A program made the translations under genes and the position numbers. The notes beneath the pieces are model-generated. The model did not search any database. It was not told where the DNA came from and was given only the letters and a program-made list of their open reading frames with translations. Shown piece by piece: positions 36,201-45,734 of a stretch of DNA of 64,000 nt (positions are counted from its first letter, which is position 1; each line of letters begins with the position of its first letter). The stretch spans positions 30,853,000 through 30,916,999 of the forward strand of contig NC_054866.1 in the NCBI RefSeq assembly GCF_018320785.1, written 5' to 3'. This stretch comes from Cheilinus undulatus (taxonomy: Eukaryota; Chordata; Actinopteri; Labriformes; Labridae).

Positions 36201-38574
36201 AAATTAAATTAAAAAAAAAAAAAAAAAAAAAAACAGTAAAGGCTACATTTCTTATCCACACTGACAGTCAGCCTGAACCATAATCTTGTTATAATTTCAG
36301 TTTATAAAGTAAATCAAACCATAATTTATTTTTTGCAGAACAAACCATTTCTAAATTCAAATGGTCTTATCGGCTAAGTTTCCTCTCTGGGGTGATGTTT
36401 TTTGCATGATATGACTTGCATGTGATGTAACATAATAAGTTGTGCCTTCTCAGACTGGGTGTAAATAAAATATCATCTTGTACATCCCATAAATCCTCTT
36501 AGTCTATTTATGGAAAAGAGGTGATCAAATATATATGACACATATTATATTTATTCATGTATATAAGGCTAAGCATGTTTTTTTTTTGTTTAGATGGCAT
36601 TGACTATGAACTGAAACCTGACACTCTTATTTTTCTTTAAGTTTAGATCTAAGAACCAGATCACCATACACAGGCATAAACAGCATGAGCTGTGTCTCAT
36701 ACTTGCTTTACTTTTTTCTTAGCGCAATATCTGTAGGACTATTCAAGGAACTGGAATGTGAGACAGAATCTTCATTTAAAGAAAAATTTGACAGGTCACT
36801 GTAGTCTTATTTTTCTTTAAGCTTAGATCTTGGAATGAGAAAAGATGCACCATTTATATATCTCAGGCCCAGGCCTGCCCACAGAATTGGCTCGGCCCCT
36901 GAAAAACCCAGAGAATGGGCCCTCCCCGGCAGTGATTTATTGATGATAGCAATGCATCTGTGTTAAATCAGTTACTTCAGTTTGGAGCTGAAAAGTGAGT
37001 CAAGCTGTTATTGGGTTCTGATGTCGAGACAATTCATTTGGGCCACTTTTTTAACCACTTTTAACTAATTTGTCTAGTAAATTTTGCAATATTTTTGTCA
37101 TTGCTAATCCATTTTATTACTTTTGCCCCTTTTTTAGCAAAAAATAACCCACTTTTAAATAAGCCTGGGCTATTAATTGATATTTAGATTAAATCCCAAT
37201 ATGTCCAAACACAATTTTTAAATCACAGAAGGTACAGTATTTCTTTAACCTAAAACGTGTATCAAAACACCAAATTAATACAATTTTTTGCAACGGAGAT
37301 ACTAATGCATCAGGCAAATTCATATCAAAGTGTATTTTTTTCTTGGATGGTTAGAAAAAATCCAACATTCCTTGTTTTTCAGATGTTTTTCTTATTAAAA
37401 ATTAGAATGATGTAAAAACAATCGTTCCAACAATGCATGTCAAATTTGAAGAATGAGTAAAAATAATCACAGTTATACTTAGTGAGGGAGTGACTGTGCA
37501 TTAAAATGGGGTTGGAGCAAATGAATTATTATTGCAGAAGCTAAGGAAGTACTGGGATGAATTTATTGCAGGAAGATTGTGTGACATGCATGGATGTTAG
37601 TCTTTTATATGTTTATGATGTTTATTGTTTTACTCTTTTGTCTGTTTTTGTTAAGTGTTTTACTTGTTTGTTGCCTTATTAATTGTTAATTTAAATACTG
37701 AGCTGTGGGGCAAACAATGGAATTAAGTTACTGCTATTTTTATTTTTTTTTCTGCCCAAGCCTTTTAGGTTTGGATAAATATTGTGTGTATGTAATAGAT
37801 TTTGTGATAATTGAATCATATCTGTAATACCTTACTTTGCCCAATAAACACATAGTTGCAACAAAAACACAAAATAATCACAGTTATATATATTTTTAGA
37901 ATTGTTCATCCCTACCTTATATTGTGTTGGTTATATATAGAAGCATTTATTGCCCATAGTTTTTGAAAATATATTAGATGAGGAATTTAAAATTATTTGC
38001 ATAGTAAATCCCAATGGGGGGGGGGGGGGGTGACAATTAGATAATTTCCCTATTCAGCCCTGCGTTTATCCCCTTTGTTTAAATCACTGTTTAGTCCCTT
38101 GTCCCTACATTATCTAGCCATTCATGCAACATTTTTGCCACGTTTAACCTAGTCTTTTTAACCTTCCCGGTCTAATATTTAAGAATTCGTTAGTTAGAGA
38201 GATAATGCTTACTGACGTAAATGAGACATTGACAAAGATAATCTTATCCTAAATTGGACTTATCTGTGGCTATTTATATAAGCCAAACTGACAGCTACAG
38301 GATTAGGAAGGACACACTGGCTTAAATTTGTTCACTTTTTTTATTGCCATTGGCCTTAGTGTTGGATAGCACATCAGCAACATAAGTCCTGCACTAACCT
38401 TGCTAAAGTGAACTTCCTTCGTTTTTTTGTTTTTTCTTGAAGTGGTGGGGGGATGAATCAAGGTCTCACCTGCAGTGTTCACGTTCAGCTGACAGACTAC
38501 ACGTCCCACATCTGAGGGAGGTCAGCCGCAAGATGAGCTCCAACTCGGAGTACGCCGTCATAACATATGCCTGA
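30300..38574 (+). CDS. Single-Ig transmembrane receptor with cytoplasmic ITIM-like motifs
   Basis: Eight exons join in frame: 30300-30348, 30468-30764, 30868-30921, 31010-31045, 31208-31324, 32940-32990, 33095-33207 and 38443-38574, giving 282 residues. Residues 1-16 form a signal peptide. One Ig-like domain follows, with C43 and C92 (in NYTCY) as the likely disulfide, W56, extra cysteines at 47, 55, 65 and 72, and five N-glycosylation sequons. Two tiny exons make a Ser/Thr/Pro stalk. The transmembrane helix is about residues 152-175. The tail has VPYADI (Y211) and SEYAVI (Y276), both fitting the ITIM consensus S/I/V/L-x-Y-x-x-I/V/L, plus Y231 and Y281. ITIM tyrosines normally recruit SHP phosphatases, so an inhibitory leukocyte receptor is inferred. 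I cannot assign it to a named family. Most introns are phase 1, as usual for Ig genes. Confidence 0.82.
31811..32105. mobile_element. MITE with TTAACCCCTTAAAGCC terminal inverted repeats
   Basis: The left end TTAACCCCTTAAAGCCT and the right end AGGCTTTAAGGGGTTAA are perfect 17-bp inverted repeats. TTAA at the ends recalls piggyBac-type target sites. It has no ORF and sits in the intron between the transmembrane and tail exons of the Ig receptor gene (31325-32939). Confidence 0.8.
33208..38442 (+). other. Long intron of the Ig receptor gene (5.2 kb)
   Basis: This intron separates the first ITIM exon from the last one. It contains a degenerate tandem repeat (34070-34740), homopolymer tracts (a poly-A of about 23 near 36210 and a G run near 38018) and AT-rich sequence. 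I found no additional open exon with a coding signature. The short ORFs at 34615-34824 and 36002-36202 look like chance. Confidence 0.55.
34070..34740 (+). repeat. Degenerate tandem repeat, period about 180-235 bp
   Basis: Three or four diverged units share TTCTGNAACAGAAA (near 34257, 34440 and 34675), GCTCTTCTGYC, CGCTTTGGCATGATTATG-like sequence and GATAGTTAGGGGGAAAGGGTT. No terminal repeats or ORF were seen. Confidence 0.5.
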
Positions 38575-38722
38575 CGTCGTTCGTTGCTGGTGGATGTACA
38601 GAAGAAAAGGGAAAGGATATTTGTGCGTTCTGTAATACTTTTTAAAAATCTTTACTTATTTCCTTTTCTGTTAAGTAATTCCACTGTTTGACTTTATGTC
38701 GACTATTTGTTGTGATTAATTC

Positions 38723-38728
38723 AATAAA
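38723..38728 (+). terminator. Poly(A) signal AATAAA of the Ig receptor gene
   Basis: A canonical AATAAA lies 149 nt after the receptor stop codon (38572-38574). Cleavage about 15-25 nt later would end the transcript near 38745, just before the X-box of the next gene. Confidence 0.65.
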
Positions 38729-38787
38729 GCCATTTTTCTTTTGAGTTTTTGGATGTTTGAGCCTTGTCAGTCCCCGTAGTTACAATC

Positions 38788-38800
38788 GTTGCCTAGTAAC
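38788..38800 (+). promoter_or_regulatory. Perfect X-box (RFX binding site) upstream of the SPA17-like gene
   Basis: GTTGCCTAGTAAC matches the consensus GTNRCC-(0-3 nt)-RGYAAC exactly, with one spacer base. RFX/FOXJ1-controlled cilium and flagellum genes typically carry this motif close to the transcription start. It lies about 50 bp before the probable first exon (ending 38854) and 350 bp before the SPA17 start codon. Confidence 0.7.
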
Positions 38801-39149
38801 GGACATCAACAGAACACAGGAGCTGACCTGTTGGATTTTGAATGAAATTCCCAGGTAAGCAGGATACTTCGCAACATTTTAAGCTTTAATATCTCTATAT
38901 AATATCCTTATATATTTTATACATAAGTCATGTTGTTTGGGGACTTGCTAGCTATAAACGTCGCGTTAAAGTTAGCTTAAAAGTTACCGGAAGTTCTCGG
39001 TTTTTGCTAGCTGTCTTCTCTCGCGTGCAAAAAAATAAAAATAACAAAACAAACGGATTAAATTTTAGTGAAAGGGTCGACAGGTATTCCGATTTTGCTC
39101 CTCCAGACGTTGCCTGTGTCATTGTACTTAGAGAAAGAGAAAAGAAGGC

Positions 39150-42100
39150 ATGTCAGTACCTTTCTCCAACACTCACCTGAGAGTCCCGCGAGGATTTGGT
39201 GCACTCCTCGAGGGACTGGCAAGGGAAGTCCTGCGAGACCAGCCTGAAGATATCCCCAGATTTGCAGCACGGTACTTCGAGACCATTCTCAAACAGAGAG
39301 AAGGTAACAAACTTAATGTATGGTAAAAATAAGACCATTTTATGATTATCTGCTGTTGATTGTGTGGTTTTTATTAATTGTAGAAAGTGGAGTGGACCCT
39401 GCCGAATGGGCTGCAAGGATGGAAGATAGATTCTACAACAATCATGCATTCAAGGCTGCTGGGGTACACAGTGAACCCACTGTTAAATCTTCAAAATTTA
39501 ATCTGTATATATCATTTACCATTACACTGTTGTGTTGTCCCGATAGGCCAGTCAAGAGAAAGAACCAGAGGCGACCCCTTCCAAGTGAGTCTCATCTTAT
39601 GTGCTAGAAACAGCCAGGAGGATCACGAGGAAAGAGAGAGGATGAGCATAAGGGAAAGAATAGTAGCAAGTCGATCAAAAAGATGAAATTATCTATGTCA
39701 ACAGTAGCGAAGTCTTTATTTGAGTAGCTCTTTAGGCATGATTTTACTGACATTCATCATGTTTTAATAAAATGAAAAGTAAATACAATTTACTGTGTCA
39801 GGGTTGACAAAATCAAGATACAGGCAGAAATATATGTAAAATATATATAAATATATTCTGGAAAAATAAAATGCTGAATTAAAAATCTGTTCCTTTACAC
39901 AATTGTTAGTTGAGACCTCAATGCACAATATCCTCATTGAATTATTGTAATGAAACAAAGTGCAAAGCCAAGCTCAAACCCTACTTTGTCCCTTTTCTAA
40001 TCAGTGATATTTATCTTGCTTGCTCTTTCTTGCACACATCTGCTGAAAATATAGAGACAAAAAATAAAGGATGACAATTAAATTTGGCATTTTCAGCCTA
40101 ATACATAAGGGTGAGAAACAAACTGGCTGATTTGACTTGCAATGGATAATTTCTGAGGTCATTTTCCCTTTTTTTAACATTTTATGGGGGAATTATTTTT
40201 CCAAGTAGTCAGCTGTATCATTATGTTTTTAAGGTTCTACCTAGCCATATTTGCTTGATATGAAGACATTCAGGCCTTGGACCTTGCTGTGGGGCTAGTG
40301 GTCCTCCAAAAGGACTTTTTTGATAAAACAAAAATATATTTTGATGCTATTTTACATCTTGATCACTTAAAATAATGTTAGACATATGCCTTGTATTTTA
40401 TATATATATTATTGTTGATAAAACTAACGTAACTGAAACTAAAATGTTAACATCAATTTGGTTAACTGGCACTATGTAAAAACTAAGCTTTACCAAAAAA
40501 AGAAAACAAACAAAAAAAAATCTGTGCTTACACAACTAACTAAAATGAAGTTAGAATTAGAGACAATATCTTCTTAGTTTTAGTCTTTGACAGAAGCATA
40601 CTGACTGACATGTACACCCAAGCCTGTGTAGTGTCAATGATCTGATTTGACTGAAGAAGACTTTACACAATGGTTAATTTTAGGCCTTGAATTGTATTCA
40701 AACATCAAAATTAAATAAATGAAATTAAAAGTGTTAGAATGAATTTTAAAAAAAAAGATTTGTGTTTATGTTATCTAATACTTTTGCATCTCACCTGTAA
40801 CAAGCATCCTTTGTTGTGGAAAAAACTAAAACTAATAAAGACTAAATTTAGAGTATATTTGCAAAATAGAAACTAAACAAACCATTGGGGAAAAACACCA
40901 ATATAAACTAAACCAAAATTTAAAAGTAAAAACTAGATAAAAATAAAAATGTATAGAATTCCAAAACTATTATAATCTCACCTCAGGCAATTGCCTACCT
41001 TTCCCTAATAGTCAAACCACCTATGCAGGGTGCACATGGAAGAGTTGCATAACTTGATATGAGCATACACAGTGACAGCATAGCAGAAGTCTAAAGTCAT
41101 CCTGAATCTTTTTTTTTTTAAAACAAGCAATATTTTCTCACTGAGCCTGCATCCACTGAATTGAACAGTGCCATAATGTCTGTTTTTTTCACACCACTAT
41201 GGTGCAGTCAGATAAAGCTGAAGGATATCCGCTGCCCTCAGGTAGACTTAAGAACAGTGAGTTACAGCTTGTATGTGTCCTTTAATATATATTTATTTAT
41301 CACACCTAAGAGTTATTGCAATACTGTACAACAGTATCTTGCAGGCCTAGTATAATCACTCAACATACATATACATATACTAGTATTGTCCAAACTTCGC
41401 TCACGTCATGCAACGTCCAAAAATAATCACTGCACATTTTTTTTAAGTTGTGTGTTCAGGCTTAATGCAATTTTATTTCATTCTCTGGCATGAGACATAT
41501 CTTTGCAAGGAACATCTCCAGCAAAAGTTAGGCCTGAATCCTCAACCAAGTGTGGAAAGAGGTTTCAGGTTTGAAGAGGCAAATATGAGAAAAAGAGAGC
41601 AGGATTGAGAGTCAATCTGAAAGTAGGCAGTGACAGGTAACAGAGGAAATTCAAAGAAGAGGCCCTATATCACTGTAATCAGTTGAAGTTTTTTTTTTAC
41701 CGCACATTTCTCACCTAAAATTTTTCATTTTCATCTACTTTCTAGAGAAGAATTGTCCGAATCGCTGACTGAAGATGAATCAATTCATTCAGCTGATGTC
41801 TCAGATCTTTCCACCACACAACCCAATGTTTCTAAAGAGACTGATTCAGCTGAAAACACAGAGGAAGAACAACATGAAATTGCAGAGAAGCACATTATTT
41901 CAACAGAAAAAGAACTTTCTGAAGAGGAATCAGTCAACATTGTCCCAGCTGAAGACACACAGCCAGATGGACTAAGTGGGCCTGAGGAGGAGGAAGCTCC
42001 AGCAACAACATTTGATGAAGTTGTTAGTTGTAAGGAAAGAGATAGCAGTTCTTTTCTAGATCAAGATACACTTGAGTCTAAGTTAGAGCCCCCTGACATA

Positions 42101-43540
42101 TTATCCTTTAGAGAGACTTCAAATGTTTGTGCTCAGGAGTTAGGAAGAGCAGAAGATGAGGTAGGTGTTAAAAATGCAAGTGCAGTTGTAGACAAGGAGA
42201 CTGGAGATTTAGAAGTAGATGAAAAAGCTAAGGTTGAAGTTCCAGTAGAGGTCTTTCCATTTTTAGGGCTAGCTGATGTGCAAGTGTGTGCTACAGAGCT
42301 TGAAGACACAGGGAAAACAATGGAGGAAAACACTACTGGAAATACTACACATCTTGTTGAAGAAGAAAGCTCAAAATCAAAACCTGAGAGGACTGTTGAG
42401 CAATCACTGTCTGTATCTGAACCCCCTGAGGGCAATCAAGAGGAAGCAGAAGATCTGGCAGAAATAACTAAAGAGGAAGGAGGAGATACCAGGGATTTTT
42501 CTGGGGGAATACATGAAAGTTTAGCTCATATAGAGGGGGTTTTAGACGATAATACTAAAGCAAAGGAGGAGTCATTGGTTGAGATAAGCTTTGAAGACAT
42601 TCCAAAAGCTCCTCAGACTAAAGAGGATGGGGAGAAACAGCCGCGGGAAGAGTATTCAGTACAGGTCTTAGATACTACATTATCAGAAATTCAACAGGAG
42701 GATGAATGCAAGGTTTCAACTGTGGAATCAGACCAAAATATATCAGGTGCACAGGGCCATGGTGAGTCTGAAATGGTAGGAATTGAAAAGGAAGTTAGCT
42801 CTGAAAGAGAGGAATTAGGAAGTCAGAATGAGGCACCTGGTGAAATGGAGGGGGAGAAATGGAACACAAATGACACCGATTTAAATAAAAGTGATGATGA
42901 TGTTAAGGAGGATGAAGGTGATAATAACATTTTATCACTTCAGCTCAACCCAGAGGCAGACGAAGAGAACCTGGAGGATGAAATAGATCTTGAAAGTGAA
43001 GATAATGAGCAGAGAAGTGAAGGAGAATTTCACCAGAATGAGGATTTTGAAAAAGATGTGGAGACGTCAAATGACCCTGAAGTTAAAGAAGATGAAACAG
43101 TTATCTTCAGAGAGGATGAGGAGGGCACAAAAACAGAAGGTTCTAGTAATGTGGTGGTGAAAACTGATGAAAGAGGTGTGGAAAATCTATCACTGCAAGT
43201 AACACAGTCAAATATGTCAGCTGCCACAGGCCAGGCAGAGAGTGAAACTTTAGAGACAAGTATGCAACTTCCACATGAGGAGAGTGCACTTGTAGAGTCC
43301 CAGTCTCAGGATATGTCAGCAGAAAAGGAGGTCACATTAAAGGAGGAAACAACCCACACTGAGGAACTTGTGGAAGATTTGAAGATGGATTCTTGTTTAC
43401 CAGAGAAGAATGATGCAAGGTTTGAAGAGGAAGATGTCAGCCCCGGTAAAAGTGTAGAGAGGCTGGCTGATGACCACCAAGGAGAGGAGAGGCCGCCTGG
43501 GTCTGAAAAGGATACAACAGAGCCTGAAGGTAGCAATAAG
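39150..43540 (+). CDS. spa17: SPA17-like protein with RIIa domain and a very long acidic exon
   Basis: Coding exons are 39150-39303, 39384-39463, 39547-39584 and 41746-43540, giving 689 in-frame codons before the last exon. An untranslated exon probably ends at 38854 and splices to 39130. Residues 1-75 match sperm protein Sp17 closely (MSVPFSNTHLRVPRGFG, then the DPAEWAARMEDRFYNNHAF block). The RIIa fold at about residues 13-48 in this family binds AKAP helices in the sperm fibrous sheath and cilia. Exon 4 alone encodes about 598 residues rich in Glu, Asp, Ser and Thr with no cysteine-rich or folded motif, likely disordered. Mammalian SPA17 is about 151 residues and ends with an IQ motif; none was found here, and the 3' end is unsettled (terminal exon at 43722, unspliced read-through to 43615, or a splice into the neurogranin exon). 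Identity is confident for the N-terminus, moderate for the whole gene. Confidence 0.8.
39585..41745 (+). other. Intron 4 of the SPA17-like gene
   Basis: This is AT-rich sequence with A-rich runs and a stretch at about 40420-40960 rich in AACTAAAACTAAA-type strings, a common low-complexity fish repeat. No exon signature was seen. A polypyrimidine tract and TTTCTAG precede the acidic exon at 41746. Confidence 0.5.
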
Positions 43541-43597
43541 GTACAGTACTTCTGCCTACACAACACAGAAAAAATATATTTCCCACATTCTCATTGC

Positions 43598-43603
43598 TTT
43601 ATT
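43598..43603 (-). terminator. Poly(A) signal AATAAA for the small minus-strand gene
   Basis: On the minus strand AATAAA lies about 160 nt after the stop codon of the ORF at 43762-44055, a normal 3' UTR distance. It falls inside the region just after the SPA17-like acidic exon, so the two transcripts would converge or overlap here. Confidence 0.5.
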
Positions 43604-43721
43604 GCCATTAATTAACGTTTTTTTAAAGAGAAAATAGTTTACTTTTGATAGCCCCAAGTTGTATAATTTTAATGTAAAAGCTGCTGTTACAAGCACCATA
43701 TTTCTTCCATTTTATCAGCAG

Positions 43722-43811
43722 GCTGTGGAGAAATGTTCAGACAGAGGTGTCTTTAGCTGGGCTATAGTCTGCTTTGTTCCCATTCCTGCCTCAGGTAGCC
43801 TATATAAATAA
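43722..43811 (+). CDS. Candidate terminal exon of the SPA17-like gene
   Basis: A TTTTATCAGCAG acceptor is followed by 29 codons (AVEKCSDRGVFSW onward) and TAA, with AATAAA overlapping the stop (43807-43812). A donor at 43541 would join it in phase 0. The sequence is unlike Sp17 C-termini and overlaps the minus-strand ORF, so this is only one of three possible ends. Confidence 0.28.
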   Translation, partial: AVEKCSDRGVFSWAIVCFVPIPASGSLYK

Positions 43812-44055
43812 ACCTTTCAAGGGCAGCCCTGATCAACAGGGGCTCTTTTTCTTCCCCGCCTGGACTCTCGAGGGGGAGGTGATTGAGAGCATCTCCAAAA
43901 TAGTTCATTTTCTGCGTGACGTATGGTGGTTGCTCTGAGAAACTTTGAATGTCAACGAGAGGGTCATGATCAAAACTGTCCAAACGGCTCGATCCGCCAC
44001 AGACTGCCTCTTTGATGATATACATGGCTGAACAAAGATGTATGCTCTTGCTCAT
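43762..44055 (-). CDS. Small unrecognised protein (97 or 87 residues), antisense to the SPA17-like 3' end
   Basis: A single-exon ORF runs from ATG 44055 (weak context) or ATG 44025 (better context, GCCATG) to TAG at 43762. The product has a protein-like composition with blocks such as SSRLDSFDHDPLVDIQSF, PPYVTQKMNYFGDALN and ALERFIYIGYLRQEWEQ. It has no signal peptide or membrane helix. It has its own poly(A) signal (43598-43603), and a palindromic X-box lies about 240 bp upstream, so it reads as a compact complete gene. I do not recognise the family. A role in cilia or sperm is inferred only from the X-box. It could also be the last exon of a longer gene or a chance ORF. Confidence 0.5.
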   Translation of the reverse strand: MSKSIHLCSAMYIIKEAVCGGSSRLDSFDHDPLVDIQSFSEQPPYVTQKMNYFGDALNHLPLESPGGEEKEPLLIRAALERFIYIGYLRQEWEQSRL

Positions 44056-44291
44056 AAAAACTAACACTTTGGCTTTGCTAGCTCTGGATCCACACTCCTC
44101 TCGGGGGCAGCCTCCACAGATTTAAAGCAGATACGGTAATCTATCATCATAAAAGACCGACGTAACAATTTGTCTTGTGAATTAGGCCTTTAACATTTTT
44201 ATTGCTGTCACAGTTATCCCCGTCTGATTTGTCTGGACCATCAGGGCTCCGAACGCGCAGGGAGGGGAGTGTAGGAAGGGGTACTAAGAGT

Positions 44292-44305
44292 GTTACCATG
44301 GTAAC
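44292..44305 (-). promoter_or_regulatory. Palindromic X-box upstream of the small minus-strand gene
   Basis: GTTACCATGGTAAC fits GTNRCC-N2-RGYAAC on both strands and is a perfect palindrome. The flanks include a short GC-rich patch (GAACGCGCAGGGAGGGG at about 44253). Position and orientation suit the minus-strand ORF ending at 43762; neurogranin lies 1.4 kb away on the other side. Confidence 0.55.
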
Positions 44306-45734
44306 CCCTCACCATCCTGCTCTCTTTTAGTGTCGTCATGGAATTAATGGGAGATGGTGATGCTGATAGTTGCTATGCACCATCTGTATCAATCATCTAC
44401 CTTTAATAGCAGTTTCTAACTGACTGACAGACAGAAAAACAGCACTTCTTTGTTTGTGCTCTTGTTTATTGGCAGGAATTATTTCAGCTGGAAAAGAGCT
44501 TCAACAAAAACGACACAATATAGGCCAGCTATTCTTACAGTGGCCCAGCTGGAGTGTTTTGGAAGCCTTTTAAATCTATTTAGTGTGTTTTTGTCTATTT
44601 TTTACTGCCAACAAGAGTGATATTTGAAGCATCCAGGAAGACTTTCTCCCAAGATGATTAAAGTACAGGGTCAAATTTTGGTTGTAATATTTATTATTGA
44701 TATATTGCCATAATGACTTTTAGGCTGAATAAGCATGATTGATTAAATTCTGTTAACCATTCACCGTGGTGGAGATTCATAAAAATCAACAAAGCGACCC
44801 CCTTGATGAAGCACATCTGCTGAGTAAAATTTGTCGCCATTCATTGCACTTAGTAAAGGAGCAGGAGAGTGTTAATGTCAGAGATATAACTCAGTTAAAT
44901 TGACGTTTTGTGTTTCTCTCCCTCTCCGTCTTGTCTCTGAGGCTGGCAGAGGAGTGTGGGCGGCCATACCAGCTGGGATCAGAGGGATGGAGAGGGCTGT
45001 TAGCTCACTCTGCCTCTAATAAATTTATAACACCTCCTGGTGTAAGCCAGCCCAAGATGCTTACACTGTTTTGTTTTCACGCTATTAGTAGAATTTGAAA
45101 GTCAGCAATTATTGTTCTTTCTTTGACCATCTGGCTTTTGCATAGTATTTCTATGTTGTCATCTGTTATTTGGGGAGTTTATTGTTTACATTGATTAGTA
45201 ACACCGTGACTTGTGAATTTGTGTGATGCCCTGTTTGTGTGGTTGTGTTTTCCTAAGTTACATAAGGGCCATAGTGTCCTTCACGTGGTCGTGTCCAAAC
45301 TCTCAAGCATGAGCTGAAACTGTCTTTATATTCAGCCTTTTCCAGTTAGTTTAAGCAGTTATTGGCGGCTGTTTCAGGTGCGTTCAAGGTCTGCAGCAGA
45401 AATGTGAACACAGTAGGTCAGCAGCCTTAATAAGCCTGAAAAGACAGAGCACATGCTGTCATGTTTGTAGGAGGTCTCTCTTTCCCTCCCTCCCTTTTTC
45501 TCTCTCTCTCCTCCATTCTCTCTCTCTCTTTGTGACTGTATGTCTCTCTCTCACTCTGTGCGTGAGCGGGTGTTACTGAACATACAGTGATTGTTAGTAA
45601 GAGCAGTGAAGCATTTGTATTTTACCGGAGACTCACTTAAAGAGCGCTTTGCCTGGTCCTGCATAGAAATCGAGGTGCACAAGTCATACTAGGTCAGCTC
45701 ACCTGAAGACTGAAGTCATCTGAGAGAGTCAGAC
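44306..45734 (+). promoter_or_regulatory. Upstream and 5' UTR region of neurogranin
   Basis: No further ORF with coding character was seen. A pyrimidine-rich tract (45475-45560, CTCTCTCTC and CCCTCCCTCC runs) precedes the neurogranin start at 45735. The 5' UTR probably begins within the last 150 bp, but no TATA box stands out. Confidence 0.4.

Noticed and set aside
42133..42435. 100-codon Ser/Thr-rich ORF antisense to the acidic exon
   Set aside because: It is the mirror image of Glu-rich codons (GAA/GAG read as TTC/CTC); similar antisense ORFs at 43030 and 43306 have the same cause.
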